DNA of 64,000 nt from Microbacterium sp. 4R-513 (lineage in GTDB: Bacteria > Actinomycetota > Actinomycetes > Actinomycetales > Microbacteriaceae). Positions 16,144 through 26,565 of the stretch are shown here, one piece after another. Within the stretch, counting starts at the first letter, position 1; each line of letters opens with the position of its first letter. The stretch spans positions 1,798,001 to 1,862,000 of the forward strand of contig NZ_CP049256.1 in assembly GCF_011046485.1 (NCBI RefSeq), read 5' to 3'. The notes beneath the pieces were generated by a model. That model saw only the letters and a list, made by a program, of their open reading frames with translations. It did not search any database and had not been told where the DNA came from. A program made the translations under genes and the position numbers.

Positions 16144-16156
16144 AAGTCTGATCAAT
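16144..16156 (-). promoter_or_regulatory. Putative FadR-type operator 1
   Basis: AAGTCTGATCAAT contains GTCYGAT, shared with sites at 17055, 20420 and 20481, all in front of genes of the same catabolic block. It fits the GT-N3-AC/AT layout of GntR/FadR operators and lies 26-38 bases upstream of the alcohol dehydrogenase start. Regulator assignment is inferred from proximity to the 16215 gene. Confidence 0.4.
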
Positions 16157-16214
16157 CTCGCGTCAAGAGTCGATCATAGCCGTCACTTGGCGCCTAAACC
16201 ACAAATTGATCTGA

Positions 16215-16964
16215 TTACTCGATATCTTCGATCTCCAGCGGTGGTCGAGCCCGTAGGAAGCTCTCCACCTCCAGAAGGTGGTTCGACATCCGCGTCTGCG
16301 CCGCCAGCGGGTCGCCCTCCGCGAGTGCCCGAAGGATGGCGCGATGCTCGAGCGCGGTTGCGCGATCGGCGTTCTCATCGGCGATCGCGCGCCACATGCG
16401 GCCACGCACGGTGCGGCTGGAGAGCGCTTCGATCAGCGCTTGAAGGACGGGATTCCCGGATGCTGTCGCGATCAGCTTGTGGAACGCCATATCGGCTTCG
16501 AGCACGGCCTCATGATCGACGGCTTCGATCGCGCGCTCAGCCTCGCCGAGGATCCGATCCGCTTCCTCGAGTTCGGACTCCGTGATCCGCATCGCCGCGC
16601 GGGCCGCGGCATCCGTCTCCAGCACCCGTCGCACGGAGTGCACGTGCTGAGCGCCGGCGGTCTGCTGCAGGTCCACGACGAAGCCCATCGGTGCGAGCAG
16701 GAGCGAGGCATCGAGTTTCGTGACATACATCCCGGAACCGCGGCGAGTCTCCAGCACGCCCATGATCGACAGTGCGCGCACGCCCTCACGCAGCGAGCCC
16801 CGCGAGACGCCGAGTCGCGGCGCGAGGTCCTTCTCGATCGGCAGCTGGTCACCCGGCGCCAGTTCGCCGTCCAGGATCATCTTCTTGATCCCGTAGACCA
16901 CGACGTCCGTCTGCGACATTCCACCGCGGTCAGCGTCGACGGCGGCTTCCTCTGCTGTTGTCAT
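16215..16964 (-). CDS. FadR-subfamily (FCD) GntR regulator
   Basis: 249 residues, ATG 16964. N-terminal winged HTH of the GntR family (DGELAPGDQLPIEKDLAPR then LGVSRGSLREGVRALS, then GSGMYV wing), and a C-terminal FCD effector domain with metal-binding-like residues (RRVLETDAAARAA, FHKLIATASGNPVL, EHRAILRALAEGD). FCD GntR proteins usually repress and are released by a sugar acid. It is divergent from the AKR/GH95 operon and lies directly upstream of the ADH operon, so it is the obvious local regulator of both; the shared GTCYGAT sites support this. Confidence 0.9.
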   Translation of the reverse strand: MTTAEEAAVDADRGGMSQTDVVVYGIKKMILDGELAPGDQLPIEKDLAPRLGVSRGSLREGVRALSIMGVLETRRGSGMYVTKLDASLLLAPMGFVVDLQQTAGAQHVHSVRRVLETDAAARAAMRITESELEEADRILGEAERAIEAVDHEAVLEADMAFHKLIATASGNPVLQALIEALSSRTVRGRMWRAIADENADRATALEHRAILRALAEGDPLAAQTRMSNHLLEVESFLRARPPLEIEDIE

Positions 16965-17054
16965 ATCAGTTGGCCTTTCGTCGCCTGTCGAGCGCTCCGC
17001 GGCCCTCCATGTGAGAACTCACGCCCAGTCGTGGCGCCATATGTGTCAATAATA

Positions 17055-17066
17055 GATCGGACTAAT
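17055..17066 (+). promoter_or_regulatory. Putative FadR-type operator 2
   Basis: GATCGGACTAAT, whose reverse complement ATTAGTCCGATC carries the same GTCYGAT core as the other three sites. It lies 18 bases before the AKR start at 17084 and in the divergent region shared with the FadR-type gene, so it could serve autoregulation and control of the fucose operon. Confidence 0.45.
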
Positions 17067-17083
17067 TTCGATTGGGGAGTGCC

Positions 17084-18055
17084 ATGCCGCACCACGTTCC
17101 ATCGCGCCTCGGGCGGCTTGGCCTGGGAGCGTCCGCGCTCGGGAACCTCTACCGCGTCGTCGAGGATGACGCCGCTCGCGCCGTCGTCGACGAGATGTGG
17201 GCCGGGGGAGTGCGGTACTTCGACACCGCCCCACATTACGGCTTGGGCTTGTCCGAACGGCGCCTCGGCTCCGCGCTCGCGGAGCGGCCGCGAGAGGAGT
17301 TCATCGTCTCGACGAAGGTGGGCCGGATTCTCGAACCGAACCCCGCCGGCGTCGGCGCGATGGATGATGAGGGCTTCGCCGTGGAAGCTCTCTCGAAGCG
17401 TCGCTGGGACTTCAGTGCCGAAGGGGTGCGCACATCGCTCGAGAACTCGCTCGAGCGCCTCGGCCTCGATCGCGTCGACATCCTCTATCTGCACGATCCC
17501 GAGGACCATCTCGAGCAGGCCATCGACGAAGCGCTGCCGGCACTGGTCGAGCTGCGCGAATCGGGTGTCGTCTCGGCGATCGGCGTCGGCTCGAAGGATG
17601 CCGGCGCCCTCGCCAGCCTGATCAGCACCGGGCTCATCGACCTGGCCATGGTCGCGGGCAGGTACACGCTCCTCGAGCAGCCGGCTGCCGACGATGTGCT
17701 GCCCGCGGCGCTGCAGCACGATGTGGGAATCGTGGCGGTCGGTGTGTACAACTCCGGGATCCTGGCCAAGAATCGACCAGATCCGGCGAGCACCTACGAC
17801 TACGGGGCGGTGCCCCCGGAGATCTACGACCGCGCAATGCGCATCGCCGACCTGTGTGACCAGTTCGAGGTCGAGCTGCCGCACGCGGCGCTGCAGTTCC
17901 CGCTTCGCCACCCCGCGGTCGTGAACGTCACGGTCGGCATGGGGCGCCCCGCGCACGTGGCCGGCACGCTGATGAACATCCAGAATCCGATTCCGGACGA
18001 GCTCTGGTGGAAGCTCGCCGAGGCCGGGCTGATCCCCGCGGAGCCCGTCGCATGA
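17084..18055 (+). CDS. Aldo/keto reductase, probable L-fucose (aldose) 1-dehydrogenase
   Basis: 323 residues from ATG 17084 (GGGGAG 5 bases upstream). AKR fold with tetrad D47, Y52, K78, H138 ([22 protein letters not shown]). The [14 protein letters not shown] start and [17 protein letters not shown] motif are typical of the D-threo-aldose 1-dehydrogenase/L-fucose dehydrogenase group, which oxidises L-fucose or L-galactose to the 1,5-lactone with NAD(P). It overlaps the GH95 fucosidase gene by 4 bases and is followed by importer, fuconate dehydratase and lactonase, giving a complete upper pathway. A paralogue is at 28536. Confidence 0.87.
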   Translation: MPHHVPSRLGRLGLGASALGNLYRVVEDDAARAVVDEMWAGGVRYFDTAPHYGLGLSERRLGSALAERPREEFIVSTKVGRILEPNPAGVGAMDDEGFAVEALSKRRWDFSAEGVRTSLENSLERLGLDRVDILYLHDPEDHLEQAIDEALPALVELRESGVVSAIGVGSKDAGALASLISTGLIDLAMVAGRYTLLEQPAADDVLPAALQHDVGIVAVGVYNSGILAKNRPDPASTYDYGAVPPEIYDRAMRIADLCDQFEVELPHAALQFPLRHPAVVNVTVGMGRPAHVAGTLMNIQNPIPDELWWKLAEAGLIPAEPVA

Positions 18056-20430
18056 GCGAGCATGTCCTCTGGTATCGGCGTCCGGCGACGACGTGGAACG
18101 AGGCACTCCCGATCGGCAACGGGGCGCTGGGGGCGATGTGCCTCGGAGGGGCGGCGGACGCCGTCCTCCAGCTCAACGACGAGACCGCGTGGTCCGGGAG
18201 CCCCGAGAGTGCTTCGCTCCCGCCGGTCCTCTCCGCCGCCGAGGCTTCTGCTGCCATCGCCGAAGCGCGCGAGGCGATCGCCGAGGGGAGGAACTCGGAT
18301 GCCGACGCTGCAGTGAAGCGGCTCCAGCATCGTCACTCGCAATCGTTCCTCCCGGTGGGAAGCCTTCGGATCCGGGTCGCATCCGCGATGGGTGAGGGAA
18401 TCGTTGAGGAGTACCGCCGTGAGCTGGATCTGCGCACGGCCACTCACACCGTGACGGCGATCGTCGACGGCGTCGGGATCGTGCACCGGACTTGGGTCAG
18501 CCGCCCGCACCATGTGCTGGTACACGAGATCGAGACGAGCGGTCCGGTGGATGTGACGGTCGGGCTCGAATCGCCGCTGCGCGTGCTGCGATCCCGCACA
18601 GTCGATGGGGGCGGGTCGCTCCTGTTCCGCTTGCCGGCCGACGTGGTTCCACCTCACGATGAGGACGCGCACCCGATCCGATACTCCGACGATCAACTGT
18701 GCGTCGAGGGCGCGATCCACTTCGCCGTCGTATCCGACGGCCCTGTCACAGCCAAGGCTGACATCGTCTCGGCGCGGGCCGTCCGGCGCATCCGCGTCGT
18801 CCTCTCAACCGCCACGACATTCCAGGCGATCGGCGCGGCCCCGACCGGAACCGCCAAGGAATCGGACCAGCGCGCCCGGGCACGCGTGGCCGAGGCCATC
18901 GTGGCGGGTCTCGCGACGGTCCGCGAGGCGCAGATGGCGGACCACGCCGCGCTGTACTCGCGAGCTGAGCTCCTATTGGACGCCGCGCCCTCGGACCTTG
19001 ACACCGCCGAACGACTCTTGGCTCTGAACGACCACACGCCGATCGACCTTGCCTCCGATCCCGGGCTCGTGGCGCTCCTGTTCCACTACGGCCGCTATCT
19101 GCTGATCTGCTCGTCGCGGCCGGGCGGCATCCCCGCCAATCTGCAGGGGCTGTGGAACGACCAGCTCAGGCCGGTCTGGAGCTCCAATTTCACCACCAAC
19201 ATCAATGTGCAGATGAACTACTGGCCCGCGCACACGACGAATCTCAGCGAGACGGAGGAGCCGCTCGTCGATCTGATCGCGGCCCTCGCCGACAACGGTC
19301 GTGAGACTGCCCATCGCCTCTACGGCGCCCCGGGGTGGGTCGCTCACCACAACACCGATGCGTGGGCATACACGCTGCCGGTGGGCAACGGGACCCATGA
19401 GCCCAAGTGGGCGTTCTGGCCCATGGCCGGGCTCTGGCTGTGCATGCATCTGGCCGATCGGGATCGATTCGGCGTCAACGATGCCGAGGCGCGGCGCAGA
19501 GCATTCGCCATAGTTCGCAGTGCCGCCGAATTCGCACTCGCCTGGATCATCCGCGATCAGACGGGCGAGCTCGGCACGTCACCGTCGACCTCGCCGGAGA
19601 ACGACTTCCGCACGAATGCGGGGGCAACAGCATCCGTCACCTCATCCTCGACGCTCGATCTGTCACTGATCAGACTTCATCTGGCGTATCTCGTCGAGCT
19701 CGCCGAGCAGCTCAAGGTTCGTGGAGACGATGTCGTCGAGGCGGCACGCGCTGCGCTGGCGGAGATTCCAGCCGAGCTGCCGATCAGCGCGGACGGATCC
19801 ATCGAGGAATGGCGCGGCGGCGAGGAAGCCGTCGACCCGCATCATCGGCATCTGTCACCCCTGGTCGACCTCTACCCCGGTGCCCAGCCGGCGGACGAAC
19901 GGGTTGAGGCCGCCGCCTCCCGCTTCCTCGATCTGCGGCAAGACGAATCCACCGGGTGGTCGCTCGCCTGGAAGCTCGCGCTCCGCGCCCGGCTACGCCA
20001 GCCCGAGCGCATCGACGATCTCTTCGCCCTGGTGTTCCGTGACATGACGGTCGATCGAGGCGACTGGACCGGTGGGCTCTATCCCAACCTTCTCGTCGCT
20101 CATCCGCCGTTCCAGATCGACGGGAACTTCGGGTTCACGGCGGCCATTGCCGAGTGCCTGCTCCAATCGCATCGGGGCCGGATCGAGCTGTTGCCCGCCG
20201 TGCCGCCGACACTTGGCTCCGGCAGCGTCCGCGGCCTCGTCGCCCGTCCGGGAATCGAGGTGAGCATGCGGTGGGAGACCGCAGGCGCCGGCGCAACTCT
20301 CGTGCACGCCAGCCTGCGGGCTCGCACAGCCGACGCGGTCGGATCGCACATCCTCCGATTCGACGAACGGGAGATGCGCGTCGAACTGCCCGACACGGCT
20401 ACTGCGGTTGATCTCAAGAAATCAGACTAA
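18052..20430 (+). CDS. GH95 alpha-L-fucosidase, cytoplasmic
   Basis: 792 residues, ATG 18052 overlapping the AKR stop. GH95 family: [20 protein letters not shown] opening, [13 protein letters not shown] motif, and the catalytic set N383 and N385 (NINVQMNYW), general acid candidate E516 (SPENDF), and D690 (QIDGNFG), matching N421, N423, E566 and D766 of the characterised Bifidobacterium AfcA. GH95 enzymes are inverting alpha-1,2-L-fucosidases (some act on L-galactosides). No signal peptide, so it should act on imported oligosaccharides, feeding L-fucose straight to the co-transcribed AKR. A second GH95 gene is at 54245. Confidence 0.93.
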   Translation: MSEHVLWYRRPATTWNEALPIGNGALGAMCLGGAADAVLQLNDETAWSGSPESASLPPVLSAAEASAAIAEAREAIAEGRNSDADAAVKRLQHRHSQSFLPVGSLRIRVASAMGEGIVEEYRRELDLRTATHTVTAIVDGVGIVHRTWVSRPHHVLVHEIETSGPVDVTVGLESPLRVLRSRTVDGGGSLLFRLPADVVPPHDEDAHPIRYSDDQLCVEGAIHFAVVSDGPVTAKADIVSARAVRRIRVVLSTATTFQAIGAAPTGTAKESDQRARARVAEAIVAGLATVREAQMADHAALYSRAELLLDAAPSDLDTAERLLALNDHTPIDLASDPGLVALLFHYGRYLLICSSRPGGIPANLQGLWNDQLRPVWSSNFTTNINVQMNYWPAHTTNLSETEEPLVDLIAALADNGRETAHRLYGAPGWVAHHNTDAWAYTLPVGNGTHEPKWAFWPMAGLWLCMHLADRDRFGVNDAEARRRAFAIVRSAAEFALAWIIRDQTGELGTSPSTSPENDFRTNAGATASVTSSSTLDLSLIRLHLAYLVELAEQLKVRGDDVVEAARAALAEIPAELPISADGSIEEWRGGEEAVDPHHRHLSPLVDLYPGAQPADERVEAAASRFLDLRQDESTGWSLAWKLALRARLRQPERIDDLFALVFRDMTVDRGDWTGGLYPNLLVAHPPFQIDGNFGFTAAIAECLLQSHRGRIELLPAVPPTLGSGSVRGLVARPGIEVSMRWETAGAGATLVHASLRARTADAVGSHILRFDEREMRVELPDTATAVDLKKSD

Positions 20431-20431
20431 T
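20420..20431 (+). promoter_or_regulatory. Putative FadR-type operator 3
   Basis: AATCAGACTAAT overlaps the GH95 stop codon and repeats the ATCRGACTAAT motif of site 2. With the site at 20481 it would flank the promoter of the transporter operon starting at 20566. Confidence 0.4.
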
Positions 20432-20480
20432 CGGCAGGAAAGTATTGCTCTGAGGTTGTAAGACGGAAGAATCGGCGTAA

Positions 20481-20497
20481 TGTGTCTGATGTACACA
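20481..20497 (+). promoter_or_regulatory. Putative FadR-type operator 4 in the transporter promoter
   Basis: TGTGTCTGATGTACACA is an inverted repeat (TGTGT/ACACA) with the GTCTGAT core at 20484-20490. It lies 69 bases upstream of the binding-protein start codon at 20566, in a relatively AT-rich stretch of this GC-rich region. Confidence 0.4.
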
Positions 20498-20565
20498 GCA
20501 AATCGGCCGATGACGTCCCCTGACCTCATCGCCGGCCCGAACCTGAAGGCCATGACGGAGGACCA

Positions 20566-21844
20566 ATGAAGATCACACGACCGGCGACGATGCTGGCGGC
20601 CACCGCGGGTGTGCTCGCCTTGTCGCTCGCGGGCTGCTCGAACGGCGGCAGCGGCGGCGAGAGCACCGACGGCACCACGACGATCAACTACTGGAGCTGG
20701 GACGGTGCACCCGGCGAGGCGATCGTCACCCCGATGATCGAGGCGTTCGAAGACGCCAACCCCGACATCAAGGTGGAGTACACCGAGATCCCGCAGGGCG
20801 ACTACAAGACGAAGGTCGCGCAGTCGCTCGGGGCGGGTGAGGACATCGACGTCCTCGGAGTGCAGCCCAGCGCATGGGCCGGCGAGATCGAGGACTATCT
20901 TCTCCCCCGTGTCCGAGTGGCCCGAAGGTGACGGCATCGTCGACAAGTTCCAGGCCTCGACGATCGACCAGACCAAGCGTCTCTTCTCTGACGGCGAGCT
21001 CATGGCCCTGCCGCTGTACTCGACCGGCTCTGCCGTCGGGGTCTACAACGCCGATATCCTCGACGAGCTCGGCGTCACCCCGCCCACCACGTGGGCCGAG
21101 TTCAAGACGCTGAGCGACGCACTCGCCGCGCAGGGCGATGGAATTCTGCCCGCGGTCATGCCCGGCGACGACTGGTTCCAGGACGAGGCGAACCTCACCG
21201 TCGTCGGCCAGGTCGACCCCGAGTTCTTCAACAACGTCCGCTACGAGGACGGCGCCTGGAACACCGACTCCTACGTCGAAGGCCTCACCGCCTACAAGGC
21301 CCTGTACGACGACGGCACGTTCGACACCGCCACGCTCGACATGGACTACGGCACGGCGATGACGACCTTCGAAGAGGGCAAGGCCGCGGTCGCGTTCAAC
21401 GGCTCCTGGGAGGTCGGCCGGATCCTCAACGGCAACTACGGTGTCGTGCCGTTCCCCGCCGAGTCGGCAGATGATGCCTCACTCCGCGCCTTCCTCGACG
21501 TGCTCGTCGGCGTCCCTGCCTCGTCCACCAAGCAGGAGGCTGCCGCCAAGTTCGCCGAATTCATCTCGGCGGGAGACGGCGTGGACTTCTGGGCCAGCTC
21601 GCTCAAGGGCGTTCCCGCGGTCGACGGATACGAGCTGCCGGACGGCGTGCTGACGACCGACCTGCAGAAGGAGAGCTACCAGACTCTCCTCGACCTCATC
21701 AACAACCCGCACAGCGACCGCAACAACATGGGCTCGTTCTCGGACTTCGTCGGCGCCAATGTGAAGCAGGCAGTCCTGGGGACCATCACGCCTCAGGAAG
21801 CCGCCGACGCCGACCAGGCCGAGCTCGAACGCGGCAACTTCTAA
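20566..21844 (+). pseudogene. Sugar ABC transporter substrate-binding lipoprotein, frameshifted
   Basis: Extracellular solute-binding protein family 1 (CUT1). ATG 20566 begins a lipoprotein signal with lipobox LSLAGC (C24), then a normal SBP N-domain (INYWSWDGAPGEAIVTPMIE). The first frame stops after 121 residues, while the rest (SEWPEGDGIVDKF ... to AELERGNF at 21844) continues in another frame. Removing one C from the CCCCC run at 20904-20908 restores EDYLLPVSEWPEG and a protein of about 425 residues. So either the gene is broken or the run was misread. Its permeases and the fuconate genes downstream are intact. It would deliver fucose-containing sugars to the permeases. Confidence 0.85.
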
Positions 21845-21864
21845 CAGCACACCCCGCAGTACCC

Positions 21865-21896
21865 GGGCCGCCGTCGGCACACGCCGGCGGCGGCCC
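21865..21896 (+). terminator. Strong stem-loop between binding-protein and permease genes
   Basis: GGGCCGCCGTCGGC and GCCGGCGGCGGCCC form a 14-bp stem with one mismatch and an ACAC loop, 20 bases after the binding-protein stop. There is no T-tract. Such hairpins after SBP genes usually stabilise the upstream mRNA or attenuate readthrough rather than fully terminate. Confidence 0.55.
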
Positions 21897-21923
21897 AGCC
21901 ACTATCAGCACTGGAGAGTCGAA

Positions 21924-22847
21924 GTGACCAGCCAATCGCCCCGGACGACAGCCGCTCCGCCACGCCGCAAGAAGCGCCGCGACGGCTGGGTCGCCCTCGT
22001 CTTCCTGAGCCCCCTGCTCGTCATGTACGCGATCTACTTCGCCTACAGCATCTTCTTCCTAGGCGAGACCAGCTTCCAGAAGGTGGGCATCGCGATGCTC
22101 CGGCCCGTGCAGGTCGGGTTCGAGAACTACCGGCTCCTGTTCACCGACCCGGTCTTCGCGCAGTCGATCATCAACAACCTCGTCTTCGCAGCGATCTCCA
22201 TCGTGGCTGCGCTCTCGATCGCCTTCTTCATCGCCGTAGCGCTGTCGACGGGAGTGCGCGGACGCAAGTGGTTCTACTTGCTCTTCCTGCTCCCCGCACT
22301 GATGCCCGTCTCACTGGTCGCCACCATCTTCGGCAGCATGCTGCAAGAGCGGTTCGGGATCTTGAACGAGACGCTGCGCAGCATCGGACTCGGAGCACTC
22401 GCCCAGTCGTGGCTGACCACTCCCGCCCTGGCATACACGGCCGTGGCACTCATCTTCTGCTACCTGATCGGCCTGCCGATCATGTATTACACCGCCGACC
22501 TCTCGGCATTGCCGACCTCGGCACTCGAAGCTGCGCTCCTGGACGGCGCGGGCACCTGGCGGATCATGGGCTCGATCATCTACCCGATGATGCGCGGCAC
22601 GCACATCACCGTCATCCTCGCCCTGCTCCTCGGATCGTTCCGTGCCCTCGAAGTGGTGTTGTTCAGCACAGGCGGCGGCCCGGGCACGACGACCGAGATC
22701 GTCGGCACCTACCTCTACGGGTACGTCAACTCCACCGGCAAGACGATCGGCTATGCCTCGGCAGCCTCGATCGTCGTCCTGATCATCGCCCTCGGAATCT
22801 CGCTCGTGCAGATGTATCTCACGCGCACGCGAAAGGCAGACCTGTGA
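21924..22847 (+). CDS. ABC sugar transporter permease (MalF-type)
   Basis: 307 residues. After a basic N-terminus (RRKKRRDGW) there are six transmembrane segments (first WVALVFLSPLLVMYAIYFAY) and the cytoplasmic EAA loop (ALEAALLDGAGTWRIMGSIIYP), the site that docks the ATPase. MalF/UgpA-like first permease of a CUT1 importer. The GTG start of the second permease overlaps its stop by 4 bases. No ATPase gene is in the window, as is usual in actinobacteria where one MsiK-like ATPase serves many CUT1 systems. Confidence 0.92.
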   Translation: MTSQSPRTTAAPPRRKKRRDGWVALVFLSPLLVMYAIYFAYSIFFLGETSFQKVGIAMLRPVQVGFENYRLLFTDPVFAQSIINNLVFAAISIVAALSIAFFIAVALSTGVRGRKWFYLLFLLPALMPVSLVATIFGSMLQERFGILNETLRSIGLGALAQSWLTTPALAYTAVALIFCYLIGLPIMYYTADLSALPTSALEAALLDGAGTWRIMGSIIYPMMRGTHITVILALLLGSFRALEVVLFSTGGGPGTTTEIVGTYLYGYVNSTGKTIGYASAASIVVLIIALGISLVQMYLTRTRKADL

Positions 22848-23767
22848 CCACGACAGAAATCCTCCCGCCGCGGGAGTCGACCGAGCTCATCACCCAGGTT
22901 GACGCACGCGGCCGCAAGAGGCGCCGCCGCCGCATCCTCGAGGACAACCCGATGCGGATGGTCATCACCCGCGGGCCCGACCGCGTCGCCATCTATGCGC
23001 TGCTGATCATCATGGGGGTCGCCTTCGCGTTCCCGCTCTACGCCATGGTCGCCAAGTCGCTCCAAGGCTTCGGCATCCAGAACTACACATCCCTGTTCAC
23101 CGAGCCGATCGGGGGAGTGTCGATCCTGTCGACCTACGTCAACTCGTTCATCATCGGCGTCTTCCACGCGCTGCTCGTCGTGACTGTGTCCACCACGGCC
23201 GGGTACGCACTCTCCAAGCTCCGCTTCCGCGGGCGTGAACTGTCGTTCGCGGCGATCATCCTCTTCCTCGCGGTGCCGGGTACGGCCCTCATCGTGCCGG
23301 TCTTCCACATCACGCAGCAGTTCGACATGTTCAACACCCACATCGGTGTCGCGCTCCCCGAAGCCGCCCTGACCATCCCGTTCGGCGTCCTTCTCATGCG
23401 CAACTACGGGCGCAACATCGACGACGCGCTCATGGAGGCCGCCACCCTCGACGGAGCCGGGCACTTCAGGGCGTTCTGGCACGTCTTCCTCCCATTGTCG
23501 CGGCCGGTCGTCGTCAACCTGATCGTGCTCTGCTTCATCTGGTCGCTGCAGGACTTCCTCTGGCCGTCGATGCTGTTCACCAATCCGAACCTGACCACCG
23601 CCGCACAGGCCGTCGCGTCCTTCTCGAACGTGCTCGGACGAAGCCCCGAGGACTTCGGACGCTACAACGCAAGCCTCGTTCTTCTCGCGATACCGGCCGT
23701 CCTGTTCGTCCTGTTCGGCCTGCGCTTCATCGTCAACGGCCTCACCGCCGGCAGCACCAAAGACTGA
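22844..23767 (+). CDS. ABC sugar transporter permease (MalG-type)
   Basis: 307 residues from GTG 22844. A long basic N-terminus ([13 protein letters not shown]) precedes six transmembrane segments; the EAA loop reads [22 protein letters not shown]. MalG/UgpE-like partner of the permease at 21924. Coupled to it by a GTGA overlap, followed after 26 bases by the fuconate dehydratase gene, so uptake and catabolism are co-expressed. Confidence 0.92.
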   Translation: MTTTEILPPRESTELITQVDARGRKRRRRRILEDNPMRMVITRGPDRVAIYALLIIMGVAFAFPLYAMVAKSLQGFGIQNYTSLFTEPIGGVSILSTYVNSFIIGVFHALLVVTVSTTAGYALSKLRFRGRELSFAAIILFLAVPGTALIVPVFHITQQFDMFNTHIGVALPEAALTIPFGVLLMRNYGRNIDDALMEAATLDGAGHFRAFWHVFLPLSRPVVVNLIVLCFIWSLQDFLWPSMLFTNPNLTTAAQAVASFSNVLGRSPEDFGRYNASLVLLAIPAVLFVLFGLRFIVNGLTAGSTKD

Positions 23768-23793
23768 TCCCCCACACTGGAGACCCTGCACCC

Positions 23794-25116
23794 ATGACAA
23801 CCATCACCGCCGTCGAAGTCATCGACGTCCGCTTCCCGACCTCCTTGTCCGCCGACGGCTCGGACGCGATGAACAAGGACGGCGACTACTCCGCCGCCTA
23901 CGTCATCCTCCGCACCGACGACTCCGCTCTCTCCGGATACGGGTTCACGTTCACGATCGGACGAGGCAACGACATCTGCGTTCTGGCCGCCGAACAGCGG
24001 GCGCTGCCGCTCATCGGCCGCGACGCCGATGCAGTGCTCGACGACCTCGGCGCCACATACCGAGACCTGAAGACGGACTCGCAGCTGCGCTGGCTCGGAC
24101 CAGAGAAGGGCGTCGAGCATCTCGCCATGGCGGCGGTCATGAACGCGCTCTGGGACATGGCGGCCAGGCGTGCAGGGAAGCCCCTCTGGCGCCTGCTCGC
24201 CGACATGACCCCCGAGCAGCTCGTCGACATCGCCGACCTGAAGTACCTGAGCGACGCCCTGACGCGCGAAGAGGCGATCGCGCTGCTCGAGGAGCTGGAG
24301 CCGACGCGTAGCGAGCGGATCGCGGAGCTCGAGCGCGACGGCTACCCCTGCTACACCACGAGCGCCGGCTGGCTGGGGTACTCGGACGAGAAGATGCGAC
24401 GCCTTCTCCGCGAGGCGGTCGACCAGGGCTACAAGCACGTCAAGCTCAAAGTCGGCGCGAACCTCGAGGAGGACATCCGCCGCTGCCGCATCGCGCGGGA
24501 GGAGATCGGCCCTGACGCCCACCTGATGATCGACGCCAACCAGGTGTGGGACGTCCCACAAGCCATCGACTGGGTCGGCGCGCTCTCCGAATTCAATCCG
24601 CTCTGGATCGAAGAGCCGACAAGCCCCGACGACATCCTGGGGCACGCGGCGATCCGCCGCGCGGTCGCGCCGATCGGCGTCGCAACCGGCGAGCACGGCA
24701 TGAACCGGGTGCTGTTCAAGCAGATGTTCCAGGCGGAGGCGATCGACTTCTGCCAGCTGGATTCGGCGCGGCTCGCCAGCATCAACGAGATCCTCGCCGT
24801 CTATCTCCTTGCGAAGAAGTTCGGTGTCCCTGTCTGCCCGCACGCCGGGGGAGTCGGTCTGTGCGAGCTTGTGCAGCACCTGTCGATCTTCGACTACGTC
24901 GCCGTCTCGGGCTCGCTCGAGAATCGCGTGACCGAGTTCGTCGACCACCTGCACGAGCACTTCGTCGACCCCTGCATCGTCGAGAACGGCGCCTACCGCG
25001 TGCCAACCGCACCCGGCTACTCGGCGGAGATGTTCGAGGAGTCGCTGCGCGAGTACGCCTTCCCCGGTGGCGCGTACTGGACCGGCGCCTCGCTGGTCCA
25101 GGCCCGCATCGCCTGA
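23794..25116 (+). CDS. L-fuconate dehydratase (enolase superfamily), copy 1
   Basis: 440 residues. Catalytic residues align almost number for number with characterised L-fuconate dehydratase: K217-x-K219 (VKLKVG), metal ligands D247, E273, E300, and the His base H350 (CPHAGGVG). The [17 protein letters not shown] opening is diagnostic of FucD. It dehydrates L-fuconate (also L-galactonate and relatives) to 2-keto-3-deoxy-L-fuconate in the cytoplasm. It sits after the importer and before a lactonase that makes its substrate. A second copy at 29513 is clearly paralogous. Confidence 0.93.
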   Translation: MTTITAVEVIDVRFPTSLSADGSDAMNKDGDYSAAYVILRTDDSALSGYGFTFTIGRGNDICVLAAEQRALPLIGRDADAVLDDLGATYRDLKTDSQLRWLGPEKGVEHLAMAAVMNALWDMAARRAGKPLWRLLADMTPEQLVDIADLKYLSDALTREEAIALLEELEPTRSERIAELERDGYPCYTTSAGWLGYSDEKMRRLLREAVDQGYKHVKLKVGANLEEDIRRCRIAREEIGPDAHLMIDANQVWDVPQAIDWVGALSEFNPLWIEEPTSPDDILGHAAIRRAVAPIGVATGEHGMNRVLFKQMFQAEAIDFCQLDSARLASINEILAVYLLAKKFGVPVCPHAGGVGLCELVQHLSIFDYVAVSGSLENRVTEFVDHLHEHFVDPCIVENGAYRVPTAPGYSAEMFEESLREYAFPGGAYWTGASLVQARIA

Positions 25117-25132
25117 CGTCGACGACGAGAGG

Positions 25133-25990
25133 ATGAACCCGGTGACATCGGTCGTCGACGCGCACGCCCACCTCTGGGATCGCAGCCGATTCACGTATGA
25201 CTGGCTGGACGACGAGCCGGAGCTGCCCGCAGTGTTCCTCCCGGAGCACCTGCGGGCGGCCGGGGCCGACATCGACGGCTTCATCTTCGTGCAGGCCGAC
25301 TGTCTTGAGAAGGAGGGGTGGGCGGAAGCGAGCTGGATCCAATCACTGAAGCCTTCCACGCCGGAACTCAGCGGGATCGTCGCCTTCGCCCCCCTCGAGA
25401 AGCCTTACGCAGACTTCGCATTGGGCGTGCTGGAGAGCATCCCCCTCGTAGTGGGCGTCCGTCGCCTACTCCAGGGCGAGAGAGTCGAGTTCTTCGAACT
25501 CGACTCTCTCGGCGCCGGGCTCGACGCTGTCGCACGCCGTGGATGGACCTTCGACGCGTGCGTCCGTTGGCACCAGCTGGGGGCGCTCGCGAATCTCGCG
25601 TCGCGGCACGAGGATCTCCCGATCGTCGTCGATCATCTCGGGAAGCCGCCGCTCGCGGGCGGCCCGGAAGAGTTCGAAGCCTGGCGGACGGCGCTGGCTG
25701 CGGTGGCTGCGCTTCCGAACACGACGGTCAAGCTCTCCGGGCTCCCAGCCGAGGCGGCGCCCGGCGCCGGCCTCGACCTGTACCGTGACTGGCTGGTGGC
25801 CGTGCTCGAACTGTTCGGACCGGAACGCGCCATGGTCGGCACGGACTGGCCCGTCTCATCCGCCACCAACCTCAACCGTGCCGACTGGTTCGAGCTGGTT
25901 CGAGATGCGACCGGAGTCACCGCCGGCGAGTGGACTCAACTGGCTGCGCTGACGGCCGAGCGGGTCTACCGACTGCCACGCGCCGGCTGA
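25133..25990 (+). CDS. Amidohydrolase-family L-fucono-1,5-lactonase, copy 1
   Basis: 285 residues, ATG 25133 (GAGAGG upstream). Amidohydrolase-2 fold with the metal motif DAHAHLWD (HxH), a further His in VDHLGKPP and the final Asp in GTDWPVS. The FTYDWLDDEPEL and FIFVQADCL stretches are typical of the COG3618 sugar-lactonase group, which hydrolyses L-fucono-1,5-lactone made by the AKR. It is the last intact gene of the rightward operon beginning at 17084 and has a paralogue at 27593. Confidence 0.88.
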   Translation: MNPVTSVVDAHAHLWDRSRFTYDWLDDEPELPAVFLPEHLRAAGADIDGFIFVQADCLEKEGWAEASWIQSLKPSTPELSGIVAFAPLEKPYADFALGVLESIPLVVGVRRLLQGERVEFFELDSLGAGLDAVARRGWTFDACVRWHQLGALANLASRHEDLPIVVDHLGKPPLAGGPEEFEAWRTALAAVAALPNTTVKLSGLPAEAAPGAGLDLYRDWLVAVLELFGPERAMVGTDWPVSSATNLNRADWFELVRDATGVTAGEWTQLAALTAERVYRLPRAG

Positions 25991-26039
25991 TCCACGCGGT
26001 CGGTCCACCGTCCGCTCGCCCACACGTCTGGAGATCCGC

Positions 26040-26528
26040 ATGCCGATGGCTGCCGATGACTCCCTCCTCGATGCGCCGTACGAGGCGGCCGCGGGACGAT
26101 ATGACGACATCGAGCATCGTCGCGCGGGATCGAGCGGGATCAGGTTGCCCAAGATCTCGCTCGGCCTTTGGCAGAACTTCGGCGCCGACCGGATCGGCAG
26201 GCTGCTCTCGACCGATCTACGCGCATATCGCGACGAACTGTTCATCGCGTCGAAGGCCGGATAAGACATGCCGAAGCCGCCTCTGACCTGCTCGCGCAAG
26301 CTGGCGTCCCGCTCCTGCTCCACCAGCTCCGCTACTCCCTCTTCGATCGGACGCAGGAGAGCGCGCTGGACGATCTGGTGGATGCACGTGTGCGGCACGG
26401 ATGCGGGAGACGTGACCGCCGCTGCTTCCGAGGACCCCTCGCCGGTGCGCGGCGTGCACACCGTCGATAGATACGTGGCGCTGTTCGACGAGTTGGTAGG
26501 ACTGCTCGAAGCCCGCCCAGCCCCGTAG
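26040..26528 (+). pseudogene. Decayed aldo/keto reductase (YghZ-like)
   Basis: From 26040 the first frame reads PYEAAAGRYDDIEHRRAGSS then LPKISLGLWQNFG, the N-terminus of YghZ-type AKRs, but jumps directly to LRAYRDELFIASKAG and stops at 26264; the DxxNxYG region is deleted. A second frame around 26285-26350 carries LLAQAGVPLLLHQLRYSLFD, matching a later part of the same family. The tail (VDRYVALFDELVGLLEA) belongs to another frame and may come from another gene. At least two deletions and frameshifts make this non-functional. Confidence 0.65.
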
Positions 26529-26565
26529 GTCGGATGTCTGTACGGGGATTCGATAGGCTCCCGTC

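Noticed and set aside
23662..25359. 565-codon leftward open frame
   Set aside because: Antisense to fuconate dehydratase and lactonase; His/Asp/Arg-rich shadow composition.
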